From positions 58,442,460 to 58,506,459 of the forward strand of contig NC_080072.1 of NCBI RefSeq assembly GCF_949987535.1: a stretch of 64,000 bases of DNA, in the 5' to 3' direction. A program made the position numbers and the translations under genes. Numbering within the stretch: the stretch's first letter is position 1; every line of letters begins with the position of its first letter. Of the stretch, positions 1-12,311 are shown piece by piece. Origin of the DNA: Balaenoptera acutorostrata (Eukaryota; Chordata; Mammalia; Artiodactyla; Balaenopteridae). The notes beneath the pieces are model-generated. The model saw nothing but the letters and a program-made list of their open reading frames with translations. It ran no database searches and had not been told where the DNA came from.

Positions 1-726
1 CCTGTAAGCCGGGTGTTGGGAATACAATGGAGAATGAGACAGTGATGGTGTAAGAGAGAGAAGAACTCTCTGTGGTTCCTACGCACTGGCTGGGTGGCCT
101 CCAATAATTCACGTCACCTTCCTGGTCCTTGGTCTGTGCACCCGTGAAGGGTGCACACATTCCTGCATCACCACTTTCTGGAGGATATCCTTTGCTCAAG
201 TGCCAAATACAGAGTGAGCCCCTACTGTGCCCTGAGGGGAAGGGCCCTTGCGCCATTCACCCCAAATCACCGGTAAATATATATGGAACGTGGTGGGCAG
301 GGAAGGGAGAACAAATCAGGTAGGTGGACCTCTTGTCTGCACAAGCAATGGCTTCTCTTCTGCTGCCTGGGAGTAAGCACCGGTACATTTGCAAAGCTGT
401 GGTGTAATTCCAATTTATACCCTCTTTTCCCAGATACAGCCACTAAGTATCTCTCTGAATCAAGCCCAGATATGAGTCATTTTTACTGTTACGTTGCACA
501 CCTCTGTCAGTAAAGGCCACTTGCTTATCTGAGTTTTGCAAGCCTGGTTTTCCAGGAAGGTTTTTTGCTTCCTACCAGTTCTCACATATATTTACAGTTG
601 CTGGTTCCCTCCAACACCTCAGACGTTTTTCATTTTATATGCACAAAAATCCTGAATACCAAATGCCTCTGGGCTGCATCTCCCTGAACCGGGATCATAG
701 TGAGGCTTCTTCAGTGTGTTGGGCAG

Positions 727-912
727 AGCAGTAGGTGATAGAAGGAGACTAGGCTTTGATGTCAGACAGCCCTGGGTTCAAGGTTTGGCTTTGCCACTTA
801 TAAGCTGTGTGACCTTGATCAAGATACTTAACTTCTCTGGAGCTTCAGTTTTCTTATCATTATATGGAGATAATGCCCATCTTATAGGGCCATTATGAGA
901 AGTAAATGAGAT

Positions 913-944
<32 letters not shown>

Positions 945-994
945 TCTTAGCACAGTGCCTGAAATACAGTAATGCTAAAAAAAAGTAACTATTA
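727..994 (+). mobile_element. MIR, near full length, with (TA)n expansion
   Basis: 'agccctgggttcaaggtttg', the core 'agctgtgtgaccttgatcaa' and the end 'ttagcacagtgcctgaaata' are all present. A (TA)n run at 912-940 replaces the 'taatacatgtaaag' part. Confidence 0.85.
912..940. repeat. (TA)n microsatellite
   Basis: About 14 uninterrupted TA units, inside the MIR at 727-994. Confidence 0.95.
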
Positions 995-1549
995 ATTCCA
1001 CGGTTATGGTAAAGCCATGCTGAATGGATAAGGTGTAAAGTGCTAAATTGTCACCGCGACGATCACTCTACAGCATTTACAATAGGGGTGCCAAAGCAAA
1101 AACCCTTGAGAGAGAAAGAGCAGGAACATGCCTGGCAGAAATGTGGTCCTCTTCTTTTACAGGTGAATCCCACTCTGGACAACCCCACTGGTTTTCAGGA
1201 GCCCTGGTCTCGGGAAGGTGCTTGTAGCTCGATGTGCAGATCAGAAGCAATGAGAATGGCTGTGGCCTGACACGCAGTACTAAAGTGGACACACGGGGTC
1301 TCCATGTCCTCAAAGAGTAGGGCCTTTCTGCGTTAGGTAAGCATCTCAGAGCAAACCAGGGTGCTGCTCTGTCCTGGGTTCAGGGTGTATCCTAAGGAGA
1401 GGGCCCCTGAGGTTGTGCAACCAATCAGCAATAGAACAGTCCTGTGTTGTGTGCAGGGACTTGAGGAGTTTTAAGATTAGCATGAGCCCCAGCCTTGACA
1501 AATAGCTGGTGTTTGGGGGACAGATGTAAAAGGAGTTCCAGAGAGGAGC

Positions 1550-1685
1550 TCAGGAGCCTCCCAGACCTAGGTTCAACCGTGGCTCTGTCTCTGACAAACT
1601 ACATGATTTGAGGCGAGTCACTCAAGTTCTCTGAGCCTCTAATTCCTCACCTATAAAATAAGTATATAGTAGTAACGTAATAAAA
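1550..1685 (+). mobile_element. MIR, 5' part and core
   Basis: 'gacctaggttcaaccgtggc' to 'ctctgagcctctaattcctc'; the 3' end is lost. Confidence 0.75.
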
Positions 1686-1837
1686 GGAAGAGGAGGAGGA
1701 AGGGCTATCATCAAATGAATATACAGAGATCTAGAGATGAAAGAAATATGGTCTCTGACTTTGAGCTGCTCACAATTTAGTAAAAATAACAGACACACCA
1801 AGAGATACTACACAAGATGGTAATTATGATGAGATGA

Positions 1838-2075
1838 TAATAGTTAACATTTATTGAGTACTCTCTATGTGACTGGTTCCAAATGCTTTACTTATTTAAT
1901 CCTTATAACACCCCTATAAAGAAGGTACTATTATTACTCCCCAATTTATAGATGAGGAAACTAATGTACAGAAAGGCTAGGAACTTTGCCCAAGACTCCT
2001 AAACCACTGAGTGATGGAGCCAGAACTTAACTCAAGCATCTGGCCCCAGAGTCCACACTCTTAACCATCCTGCTT
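1838..2075 (-). mobile_element. MIR, near full length
   Basis: 'acatttattgagtactctct', 'atagatgaggaaactaatgt' and 'gagtccacactcttaaccat' give a nearly complete reverse MIR. Confidence 0.9.
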
Positions 2076-2327
2076 TACGTACACGGAGGGAGTGGACACA
2101 GGGAAAGTGCCCACATTGATGCCCATCACATGGCGAGCGGTCCACAAGCGTTGGCTCCTAGAATCCTCATTAGCCTTACACTGAAGCCCCGCTGGAGCTC
2201 AACGGAGCACAGAGAGGGCTGCCAGCTTGACTGTCAGGGTCGGGGCAGGGTTCATGACAAGTGACATGTGCCCTGTGTCTAAAGGCTATTCTAGGCATTG
2301 GATGATGCATGTGTGGAGGTCCAGAGT

Positions 2328-2328
<1 letters not shown>

Positions 2329-2361
<33 letters not shown>

Positions 2362-2389
2362 AGAGAGAGAGAGAGAGAGAAGGAGAGAG
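2329..2389. repeat. (GA)n microsatellite
   Basis: About 60 bp of GA with two AAGG interruptions (at about 2358 and 2380). Open frames through it (RERERE) are artefacts. Confidence 0.95.
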
Positions 2390-3189
2390 TGAACGTGAGG
2401 CCGGCTTGGGCACTTCTCTAACTAGTGTTGGGGTGGCTGTGAGGGGGCAGTGGCAGGAGGCCAGGTGGAGACACTGGGAGCAGGTCTGGGCGGTGGTCGC
2501 CTGGAGATGCCAAACAAAAGAACGTGGCCTTTATCGGGAGGGTGGGAGGGCGCCCCGATGGGCTTTGAGGCGGGAGGGCCATGATCACAGCAGTGTTTGA
2601 GGCAGATTCCTGGCGGCCCTGTGGAGGATGAACCAGGCGGGGGCAGGCTGCAGGCAGGACCCAGACTGCCTGTGGGATGCCTGACTGCTAGCAAGACCCC
2701 AGTGGAGCGCGTCGTCACCCTTTTATAAGAGCACGTTCATGAGAAAAAGACATAGACGTGCAGAGCTGTGGCTCAGGCAGAGAATCTGCATGTGTCAACA
2801 GCTCTGCGATCTAGGCCGGCACTGGCTCTGAGAAAGGGTGCCAGGCTGGGCGTCCACCTCCAACCCTGCGAAACGGCCGCCAGGCGCCGGAAGGTCTCCT
2901 GGCTGCAGAGTTAACGATGACCCAGCGTGCGCTGCAGTCATTCATCGGGCCCTAAAGATTGTCAGATATGAAGGATGATGGATGATGGTATTTAATTATC
3001 ATAAAACACAAAAACTCCAGCTGCCTGAGCATGCCAAGAGAAAGAGTGATTTGGCTTCCATTAAAATGCCATCGACGACCACTGACTCGGGATGGTGCAG
3101 TAGCGGTGCTGAGAGCTTAGCTAATGAAGCTTGGCCTCCTCGACCAATTCAGAGAAGCCAGAAAGCTCTCTGTCACCACAGTCGGCAGC

Positions 3190-3300
3190 CGGGATCTGAT
3201 GGCTTGACTTCCAGCCTCTGCTCTGCCTCCTTCAAGCTATATAATCTCGGACAATTTACTGAACCTGAGTTTTGGTTTCTTGTCAAATGTCTATGAAAGC
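3190..3300 (+). mobile_element. MIR, diverged
   Basis: 'cttcaagctatataatctcg' and 'cctgagttttggtttcttgt' resemble the MIR core. Confidence 0.4.
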
Positions 3301-4294
3301 ACCTCGCAAACTGTAGGGTCCTGTGTGAGAGAGAAAACTACCAGCGTTATTCTTATTGCCTTAGAAGGAATAAAAACAGTGGCGTCCGAATGGGAACCAC
3401 TGGTCTGAGCTCGAGGCCAGGGGCTGCATTTGTGTGCTGTTTTCTCTGCCCATTCGTTCTCTCCCTGAACACATGCTTTCTGTTCACTTTCACTGCTGTG
3501 CTGTTTGTTCTGTGTCATGGCCCGTGTGCAGGGACTCTAAACGGGGAGGGCCCACACGGGCTGGGGCCGCAGGCTGGAGCTCCCTGAGGCTACTCTCCCA
3601 GTGCTCTTGATGGGGAGTAAAAAATAGCACCCTGAGGTCACAGTGTGGCTGTTTCTGCTCCCTCGTTCACTTCGGGCAGAACTTGGAGTGAATTCAGACT
3701 GTTAAAGTGCTTGTATGTGAGAAACAGTAATGAAGGGACAATGCCTTACACTAATGCAAAAGCCCCACTGTATAGTGCAGTGGTTTTCCAAATAGGGCCG
3801 TCTGGAAATGCAGAAGGGGCTGTTTTTTGGTTGTTCCAATGACTGGAGAGCACACCTGGTGTTTGGCAGGAGGGGGCCAGGGAAGACAGCTGCATGCCGT
3901 GCACAGCAACCGGTTAATCTTAAAGGTGATCCTAAAGGGTATGCCATCCAGTCAGAGGTTAGTCTAGTCCTAATTAGTCTAGGATGGGTAAATAGCTAAT
4001 AAGACAAGATTTTATTCCCTGTTTTGCTTCCACCCCCATCCCCAGTTTCACTCACTCTCTGTCATAGGAGGTGACTGCTAAGGGCTGCCATCACCTGTGC
4101 TCCCTTGCCCCCTGGCTTCCAGATAGGTCTGGCTAATTGTTAGCGCAACAGGACACCGGAAGGAGGAAGGGGGAAGAGGTTGAGGTCACCCCCTGGCCCC
4201 ATCCTCTGAAGCCCTGCTTCAGGGCAGTGTCTCAGGCAGAAGCCTCATCCCACAAGGCTATAACGGGTTACACTTAAGAGTGGTCTGGGGCCTT

Positions 4295-4485
4295 ACTTCT
4301 AGGAAGAGCGAGACCTTGAACTGGGTACTGAGGTAGAGACAGGGTGAAGGTATATAAAGGGGAGGGAGCGGGCATTCTTGGCAGGGAGCTGGCACCAGCA
4401 AAGGCCCACAGGCTGAGAGATGCAGGCCCCTAAGGCAGCAGGATGGTGTGGAGACCTGGGCACTCGGAGTGGAGGGCTGTGAGGG
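4295..4485 (-). mobile_element. L2 fragment
   Basis: 'gcgggcattcttggcaggga' followed by 'caccagcaaaggcccacagg' is the reverse complement of the L2 'cctttgcacatgctgttccc' region. Confidence 0.6.
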
Positions 4486-4935
4486 GGGGCAGACAGAGAG
4501 GCTAGAGCCCACCTGCAAGAACCTGGGGCCAGAGGGGCAGCTTTAAGGGTATTCAGAGCGCTCACCCCAACTTCCAGCCTTTTAAAGCCAAATGTCAGAG
4601 TAGTCACAAGAGTTAACCAGAATGCCCAGGCTTCATTAAAATGCACTCAGGATTCCACATCCAGCAACGAATGCTCTCCTAGGGTGGGTGTGGGTGAGGG
4701 ACACCCTGCTGCCTTCACCAGACAGTTGAGGACAGAGCAGTGTCAAAGAGTCTCTGTCAGAGAGAGGTATAATCAGCATTGCTATTTCCAGAGTCACGGT
4801 AATTCACAAACGAAGCCAAGGGCATCAAAAGCTATCTGTTCTAAGCATGCGAATGAACAACTTGGCAGGGCCACCATCTGAACCTGGAAGAACTCTCTCC
4901 CAGTAGACATCTGCCCAAACTTCATTCTCGTGCTT

Positions 4936-5040
4936 GTCCCTATCAGCTGCTAATTGCTGTGTGACCTTAGGCAAGGCACTTAACCTATCTGAGCTCCAGT
5001 TTCCCCACCTGACAAACAGGAGGAGGAGGTGGTGGGAGTC
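4936..5040 (+). mobile_element. MIR core
   Basis: 'ctgtgtgaccttaggcaagg' and 'ctgagctccagtttccccac'. Confidence 0.8.
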
Positions 5041-5279
5041 CCCTCTAATTCTAAAATCAAGGCTGAATCATTCTTGGCAGATGAGCCTGGGGTATCTGTT
5101 AATGAACATCTGCTTGCTAAAGATGTGCACAGCAAGTTGGCGGATTGGATTGTGCTGTGTGACTGGGCACCAAAGAAGGCAGAAAGATGGACTGGAAGGA
5201 AGAGAAACGTGGTCCTTCTTTCCTCCCTCCCTCTCTTCCTGCTTCCCTGCTTTCCTTCCTTTCACAAAGGTCACTCTCT

Positions 5280-5345
5280 ATAAGTCCTGTGCTTGATACT
5301 GGAGACCCAGAGATGGATTAGTCGAAGTCCCTGCCTGTAAAATCT
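5280..5345 (-). mobile_element. L2 3' scrap
   Basis: 'gatactggagacccagagat' and 'agtccctgcctgtaaaatct' resemble the reverse of the L2 3' end. Confidence 0.45.
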
Positions 5346-5586
5346 GAACAGACCGATCAGAAAAGGTTGGCTACAACCACAGGGGATCTTTCCTGGGTAC
5401 ATGGCTTTCCCTCAACTTAAAGCTATGTCCACCTTAGGGCAGAACTTGTCCTGGGAAAGCTTTCTGCTTGTCAATTAAGTTTTCTTTCCTTCCACTGTTA
5501 CCTTCTTGCCCTTTTCAAAAATGGTCTGACCCATAAACTGTTAGGTTAAGTCCCAAATCAATAAGGAGCCTTACCTACCAATAGGA

Positions 5587-5612
5587 GTGTGTGTGTGTGT
5601 GTGAGTGTGTTT
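5587..5612. repeat. (GT)n microsatellite, short
   Basis: GT run interrupted by GA. Confidence 0.85.
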
Positions 5613-6081
5613 GTGAGAGCGAGTGTAGGAGGTGGAATTCAGTTCGACAGGAGGCTGCAGTGTGCTGGAGCAGATTAGGAAGCTCACGGAAATGTAGTGG
5701 GCTGCATTCATAGAGGTAAAGCACGAAGAAGGAGGGAGGTGATGGTCAGGCTGTGCTGATCAGCTGGAGTGGGTCCAGAGAAGGGACACCTGGATTGGGG
5801 GTCATGCCCGTGCTGTAGACACTGATCCTCCTCTGCAGTCTCTGGAGCTAGTCAGTGCTTTCCCTGCCTTCCTTGGATGGTGAGGGGCTTAGAAACTGTG
5901 TTCCTTTGGGGATAAACAGAGGACTGTTAGCCTGGGGAGGAGACAGGTTAGGGAAAGGGATTAAAGAAAGAGTGTGTGGCTAGGAGTCCAGCTGAAATAC
6001 ACCACATGCCTATGATTAGCTTTCCCAGTCTCATCACTTAGGCCACACAATTCATAGCTCGGAAATTAAACACCCAATTAT

Positions 6082-6260
6082 GTGGTGTAGTAGAGAGTCC
6101 TAGACTGAAGAACTGTTCCCCGCTGTGTCATTTACTCACACTGTGGCTTTGGAAAACTCCCTTCCCCTCCCTGGGCCTCAATTTGCCTGAAAAAGGAGCT
6201 TCCTTCCTTTTATAGATGATCTCCTGAGGTTCCTTCCAGCCTTTGACAGTCTGATTCCTC
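6082..6260 (+). mobile_element. MIR, 5' part and core, diverged
   Basis: 'gtagtagagagtcctagact' head, then 'tcatttactcacactgtggc' and 'ctgggcctcaatttgcctga'. Confidence 0.6.
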
Positions 6261-6867
6261 GTGGCTTCCCTTGTTCCTCTCGGGGAATTTTCTGGAAAGA
6301 AGGAGATGGGCAAAGCACTACTGCTGCCTTCAAACAGCCAAAGGATGGAGGAAGCGGCACATCTACTCCGCGGGCTTTAGGAGGAAGAATCGGGGCCAAG
6401 CCCAGGGGGTTACCTGGAGGAACTGGCAGCGCAACTCCAGGAAACCCTTCTTCCTGCCAAGCTCTGCAATGGGCCACCTCTCAAAACCATAAGCTCCCTG
6501 CCAATGAAGTGGTTCGAAATAACTAGCCTCAACCTCCTCCCTGCACTTCAGGCCTCTGTCGCTCAAATGAAATTCGTACGGAGCATTCTCCAGTCGGCTC
6601 CCTCTCCCGTGCTCCTGATCTCAGCGTTACCACCTGCTGCCACACCACCCACCCCATCCATCCAAGCAGGCGGCTGGGGATCACCATTGCCTTCTCCCTC
6701 TTTTTCAACGACTTAGCCATGATTGCCAGACTCTGGCTTGGCCCTCCACATCCCTGGGTTCTCACCACTGCCACTGTCACGACCTCAGCTCATCAGTGGA
6801 CACCCAGACCAGGGCCATAGATGACACTGGGGTCTCAGCCCACCGGCTCACCCCTGCTCCAGGTCAC

Positions 6868-7320
6868 TCCCCTGCCATAAAGCCTTCTATGGCTCCCCAT
6901 TGCCCACAGGACAAGACCCTCACCATCTGACCTGAGCCCACCCACCACTCCAGGGCTGCGCCCACAGCTCCCTACTCCCCTCTTTAAGAAGGTGCCAAGG
7001 TTAACAGGCTAATTATAAACCACTCATGAAACGGCTCGCTGCCTGTCTCACATTCACGGCTTTGCACATGCTGTTTCCTTCTGCACAGAAGGTGTTTTTT
7101 CCTCCTTCACTGGTTAACTCAGACTAGAAGTTACCTTCTCTAGGAAGTCTTTTATGACCACCCCCTCAACACTCTGCCCCTGTCAGTTTGGGTTCAAAGC
7201 CCCTTTTCTGGGCACTTCTAACCCCTATGGCTCACTCGGAGTTATGATCACTTGCTTGCATAACTGTCTCTTCTACCAGACGGTACGCTCCAAGCGTGGA
7301 GGTCTTATCTTCATACATCA
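6868..7320 (+). mobile_element. L2 LINE 3' region
   Basis: 'cttctatggctccccattgc', 'ggctttgcacatgctgtttc' and 'ttaccttctctaggaagtct' are L2 ORF2 3' landmarks in order. Frameshifted and diverged; one of the longer L2 copies here. Confidence 0.85.
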
Positions 7321-7876
7321 CGGACTGTGAGGCTAGAAGCATGACTCCTCTCTCTGGGGTACCTGGCGGGCTCTTTCACCCGGGTGCTGCCACTGGTTCC
7401 CAAGGGGCATGGGGTAGTTTGGGCCCTCTGGGCACCCTGATCTTTCTCTTTAAACTTGACCTGATGTTCTCCAAACGGCACAGGTTAGACAGCTGATCAC
7501 TGAGGCTGGCATAAACTCTATGTATTTTTTTTATCAATGGTTGAAGAGGCCATGAAAAGGAAATCAAGACCATGAATCTCAAGGCTCTCACAGGGAAGAA
7601 TCTATTTTGTTGAAATCGATATCAGCACTGAAGGTCAAGGTAGTTTATTGGGTGGTTTTCCTTACTGTACTCCCCAAGCCCGCCCCTCCCCCATGGCATG
7701 GGCCCTGCAGGAGGCTAAATGCCAGCATGTGGAGAGCTGAATTTTCACCCATCATGTTCACATCCCTCCTTCCATCTTATATCCATCAGTAGTTCTGAAG
7801 AAACTGCCTTCTCCTGGAAGAGACACTGACATGACTAGATGAAGCGACAGGCTGCTAGAACCCACGGAGCATTACT

Positions 7877-7945
7877 GTGTGTGGTTAAGTGCCACGGCTG
7901 AGGCTCAAGCTGCCTTGGGCTCAAACCCACTTCCCCCACTTACAC
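7877..7945 (+). mobile_element. MIR 5' fragment
   Basis: 'gtgtggttaagtgccacggc' and 'cttgggctcaaacccacttc' are a MIR head without a core. Confidence 0.5.
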
Positions 7946-8007
7946 ACTGGCCGCACTACAAATCTGTTTTGGGACCCCAGTTTCATGCCACCGTGGCCAG
8001 GAGGGTG

Positions 8008-8216
8008 AGTGCTGAGGCGGAGGCAACTGAGTTTGAAACCAGGTTCCACCACTTACTAGCTTTATGGCTGGCTCTGGGTGAGTTTTTAACCTCTGAAAGC
8101 CTTGACATCTCCATCTGTAAAATGGGGATAATAGCGCCATCTGCTTCTTAGTCTTGTTTCAGAGGTTTAGTGGGACAGTGCATGATGGGTCCTTAGCACA
8201 GGACTGTCAAATAGAA
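8008..8216 (+). mobile_element. MIR, near full length
   Basis: 'ccaccacttactagctttat', 'ctccatctgtaaaatgggga' and 'gtccttagcacaggactgtc'. Confidence 0.85.
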
Positions 8217-8227
8217 GGACTCAGTTG

Positions 8228-8425
8228 AGGTAAACTACGAATTTCCTCTCACAGGATTCCTTAGATTCCTTAGAATCCCATCGAGTTACATTCCCCTTGG
8301 GCTGTGGAATCTGCAAGGGCAGAGATCTGATCTTTGTCACCCAGGGCTTGGTCTTCACCGTACCTTTAGCTGTTTTTCCTCTAGAGGCTATTAAGGTATC
8401 AGTAAGTGTTTGTTGAATGAAACGG
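8228..8425 (+). mobile_element. L2 3' end
   Basis: 'aagggcagagatctgatctt' and the terminal 'cagtaagtgtttgttgaatg' mark the last part of an L2. Confidence 0.7.
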
Positions 8426-8495
8426 AAGAAGCCCTTGTCCATGCAGGGTCTTTGGGTCTGGGCACCAGGAGGCTATCAGTGGGGAGGAGAATGAA

Positions 8496-8790
8496 TAATT
8501 ATTGACACATGACTATAAGCTGGGCCCTCAGAAAGGTTTCCTCATTTCATTTTCAGAACAACACTAAAGGCGGGTCTTCATGTCCCCATTTTACAGACAA
8601 GGAAACTGAGCCTCATCAGCCTGCTCTGCCTTTGCCTATGACTTTTGCAAATGGGGTATCTCAGGCCTCAACATTCGGGGCAGCTTCATGAGATATGACA
8701 TCTTGATTTACAGAAACCTGCCCAAGGTCATACCACTAGGAAATGATACAAAGCCAAGATCCTAGCACAGACCTCTCTGCTCGCTCTACT
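8496..8790 (-). mobile_element. MIR split by a 90-bp insert
   Basis: The reverse MIR runs from 'ttgacacatgactataagct' to 'acagacaaggaaactgagcc' (about 8618), breaks, and resumes at 8714 with 'cctgcccaaggtcataccac'. The sequence between, 8620-8710, is not recognised. Confidence 0.75.
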
Positions 8791-8989
8791 CTTGCAGGGA
8801 ATCAAGCCTCCTAGAGGCAAAGGAAGAAGAAAAAATAAATTCAGAAGTACTTAAGCTCTGTGTATTGAGCAATTTATTAAATGCAAAACCTCTCGTATAT
8901 TTTTGCTTTGACTGAGCAACAGTCATGTTAATAGTTACATGGATGAGGTGTTTGGGGACCCCAAAAGCTTTACTGTTTGATGACACACC

Positions 8990-9115
8990 CGAATAACAAC
9001 ACTGAGAGGCAGGTGTTATTATCCTTTTACACACGGGGAAACTGAGGCCCTGCAAGGCTAAGAGGCTTGCCCAGGCACAGAGCTCGTAAGCAGTGGCCTC
9101 CCAGCCTCTCGAAAC
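8990..9115 (-). mobile_element. MIR core
   Basis: 'ggtgttattatccttttaca' and 'ggaaactgaggccctgcaag'. Confidence 0.8.
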
Positions 9116-9610
9116 TGCATGGAAACACACACCTTCTACCTCGGCAGAGGGGCACCCACGCAACCCCAGCAAGTCACAAGGCAGCATGAGACCCCCGCCC
9201 GAGTGATCCTGACCTTTTTCCTCAGGGTGTAAAAGGACCCACTTCCAGGAAAAGGCAGAGGGCATCCAACTAATTATACTATCAGAGAGACGCTTTCTAT
9301 CATTTATGACATGACCACGTGTGGCTTTTCCTTTTGATACAAGCTCAGGAGATCTTAGGCAGGTATTCCATCCATCAATGCCCATGAACCAAGTCATACT
9401 AGGAACAGATAAAAGGAATTTGTCCTCCTGAAGTCCTCGGCAAAGTGTCCAGCTCAATCCCCAGGCCATGCAAATGTAATCATAGTACTATTAATGGCCT
9501 CAAAGGCTTACTGAGCTGTCAGCTACTCTGCTAAGCATCTCTAATGCACTTTTTTTCCCATTTCCTCTCCCCAGGAGTCCTTTGAGGCCGGTGTACGAGG
9601 AACACAACAC

Positions 9611-9808
9611 GGAGTGGTAGGAGTGTGGGCTCTAGAGCCTGGCAGCCTGGGTTTGAATCCTGGCTCCAACACTTCCTAGCTGTGTGGCCCTCTTTCCTGA
9701 CTTCAAATATGGAGACAGTACTCGTGGGGTGGTTGGGAGGATTCACGTAAAGCTCAAAGAGCATTCATGGCAGTATGACACAGTAAGGACTCATCAAATG
9801 CTAGCTAT
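9611..9808 (+). mobile_element. MIR, near full length (left arm of inverted pair)
   Basis: 'ctagagcctggcagcctggg', 'acttcctagctgtgtggccc' and 'aggactcatcaaatgctagc'. It abuts the minus-strand MIR at 9811. Confidence 0.85.
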
Positions 9809-9810
9809 CG

Positions 9811-9940
9811 TTATGTCTATTTTACAGATGAGGAAACTGAGGCTCAGAGAGAGAATTTGCTCATGCTCCATAGCTGCTCAGTGCCAAGACTGGAATTCAG
9901 ATCTAACTTCAACTCCCACGCTCTTAATGGCTATGGCTTA
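9811..9940 (-). mobile_element. MIR, core and head (right arm)
   Basis: 'tctattttacagatgaggaa' to 'aactcccacgctcttaatgg'. Confidence 0.85.
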
Positions 9941-10590
9941 CTTTCTGCCCTTCACCCTACAGTTCACCAGCATGGCAGGTGCTCCAAGATGGTATGATGA
10001 TTACTGTTATTCATAGTTGAGAATGCCTTGTTAAGTGCTATGCTCCTGGTCACTGCCCTCCCAAGGTGACCGACCTCCAGCTCGTGCCCCTTCTCTTCCA
10101 TGGCGTCATGTGCAGCTTACAGAGCAAATCCCTGCAGCCAGGGCACAGACGGCACTAACTTCATTTCAATGCAAAAAGTGTACAATCTGTGGGCACCACC
10201 TGGGCTCATTCCCCAAGTTAATTCTTTTCTCTTGGCCGTGGAATATTTTATTTTTCCAATTTCAGAATCTACTTACATTAAAAAAGAAAGAGAGAGAAAT
10301 CCAATCAGCCCAGCTCAGGTTTGTGAAACAAATAATGCAGCTGGCATAGAACCTTAATCAAACAGTTATATTCATAACCACAGTTATCACTGCTCTACCT
10401 AATTTCTACAGCCCAGGGCCTCCTACAGAAAATGTCTCTTGACGATATAGGATGAAATGCAGAGGCTTGCTGACACTGCTGAAGGGGTGTAAAACTCCAG
10501 GCCTGGCATATTAATGAATCTGAAGCAAATATGGATTGGGAGGTACATCCTCCAGGAATTCCACCCACACCTGAATGTCATACTACATTT

Positions 10591-10618
10591 TCTTTCTTTC
10601 CTTTTTTTTTTTTTTTTA
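10591..10618. repeat. Pyrimidine/poly(T) tract
   Basis: TTTC units followed by 16 T, perhaps the tail of a lost minus-strand retroposon. Confidence 0.8.
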
Positions 10619-10710
10619 AATAAGGGAATGGAAGAAGTAAACTTTTGCTTGGCTGCTTCCGTTGTTTTCTGGAAGAAATAAAGTAGAAAGGCCCAGCTTA
10701 TTGTCCTGAA

Positions 10711-10972
10711 GAGGGCAAGTGCTTCAGAGTCTGGTTGACATGGGCTTGAATTCTGGTCCTGCCATTCATTAGCTGTGTGACCTAGACAAGTTACTTAACC
10801 TCTCTGAGAGCATCAACAAAATGCAGATAATTATTCCTACTCACAGATTGAAAATTAAATGAGAGAACAGTGAGTTTCCTACTAGACTGTGAGCTTTGTA
10901 TTCCCAATGCTCAGCACAGGTACTACTTTACTGTAGGTCTAATATAAATGTTTACTAATTGTACCTACAATC
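10711..10972 (+). mobile_element. MIR (left arm of inverted pair)
   Basis: 'gacatgggcttgaattctgg', 'ttagctgtgtgacctagaca' and 'cccaatgctcagcacaggta'. An extra 'actagactgtgagctttgta' block near the end resembles L2, so the 3' part may be chimeric. Confidence 0.8.
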
Positions 10973-10981
10973 CTACTGTCC

Positions 10982-11238
10982 ATTGTTTACTGAGTGATTA
11001 CCATGTGCCAGGGATGATGCTAAATTCTTTACAGGCATGATCTTATTTTACCCTAAAAACAACCCTGTAAAGCATGTATTATTATCCCCCTTCCAGCTTT
11101 GAGATAACTGAGGCTCTGAGAAGTTAGGAGACTTGTCCCGAATAACACAACTAGTAAGAGGGGAGCAATCAGGAATCCCACAGTCACAGAGGCAGAGCCA
11201 AACTCACACCCAGGCCCGCTGACTCTACTTCTCTGTCC
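10982..11238 (-). mobile_element. MIR, near full length (right arm)
   Basis: 'ttactgagtgattaccatgt', 'gagataactgaggctctgag' and 'gaggcagagccaaactcaca'. Confidence 0.85.
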
Positions 11239-12025
11239 TGCCCCCTCCTTTCACAGCACCCATCAAACATCACACACAGCACATTCTTAAGGACAGTTGT
11301 TTCCCCTTTCTTCCTCCTTTTGACCTCTCATGTTTTAGATTTCCTTGGGGCAACTCAGAAATCAGGGTAATATTTCAGGATATTTAGAGGGGCTTAGTCA
11401 TCCTTTTCAGCCAACATCTGTTGAACATTTGCAGCAGGCTTGCTCTTGGTTAGTTCCTGGGCAGACACTTTTATCCGTGCTGTGGCTTCCCAGATTTCTG
11501 GACTATCCAGAAGAAAGCAAAGTGAGGGATCTACCTCTCCTGAATGACTTGGGGGAAGAGAAGGTGCCCACCCAGGTACTTGGTGAGTCTGATTCAGCCT
11601 ACTTATGCCCCTGCCCGTTATCCTAAGTGGCAGGGGTAGGCCTGGGCCCTAGTTGCAGCCCTGCCCTGATCTTGCTGGAATCTGGTGCAGTCACCCCACC
11701 TCTCTGGGTCTCAGTTTTTCCCTGTGTGGATGGAGAGTATTAGACCCAATTCATTTGCTCAGCAAATATTTCTGTCAGTTGTTTCCAAACTCTTCACTCC
11801 TAGAATCCTACTAATAATCCCCTTACAATTACCCTATGTTTCAAAATACTTTGTTTCCAACATAAGCTATATTAATCAACTAATCATTAATTGTTCTCCC
11901 ATTTTTAAATCAAACACATGTAAAACTGATGATCAGAATTTCTGATAGGACCAAGAGGATTCAGTGACCGGATCCCCAGCACCCCGCTCACTGCTGACAC
12001 GCGGTAGGCCCTGAGTTCACTAAAC

Positions 12026-12070
12026 GAATGAGTGAATGAATGAACGGATGGATGGATGGATGGACGGACA
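12026..12070. repeat. (GAAT)/(GGAT)n microsatellite
   Basis: GAAT units pass into GGAT and GGAC units. The GAAT start may be the tail of an L2. Confidence 0.85.
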
Positions 12071-12107
12071 CCTGGTGCTAAGCAGAAGGGCACTAAATGG
12101 TGGGAAA

Positions 12108-12270
12108 ATACAGAGTCAGAGAGACCTGGATCTCGATACCAGCTCTACCATTCACGAGCTGTTTGATCTTGGATAGGTCACTTACCTCCCTAAGGCTCAA
12201 CCTTCCCATCTATGAAAGGAAGACAGTTAGCTATGTCTTGCAGGACCATTGTAAAGTTGATTAATAATAA
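12108..12270 (+). mobile_element. MIR (left arm of inverted pair)
   Basis: 'ccattcacgagctgtttgat' and 'caggaccattgtaaagttga'. Confidence 0.8.
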
Positions 12271-12311
12271 TAGTAACAATGATAAGAAAAAGAATAGGAG
12301 CTAAAACATAT

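Noticed and set aside
2227..2421. Arg-Glu repeat protein
   Set aside because: Translation of the (GA)n microsatellite.
8786..9469. 227-codon open frame on the minus strand, the longest in the window
   Set aside because: It runs through a MIR and unrelated single-copy sequence, has no domain, no splice context and no codon pattern typical of a gene.
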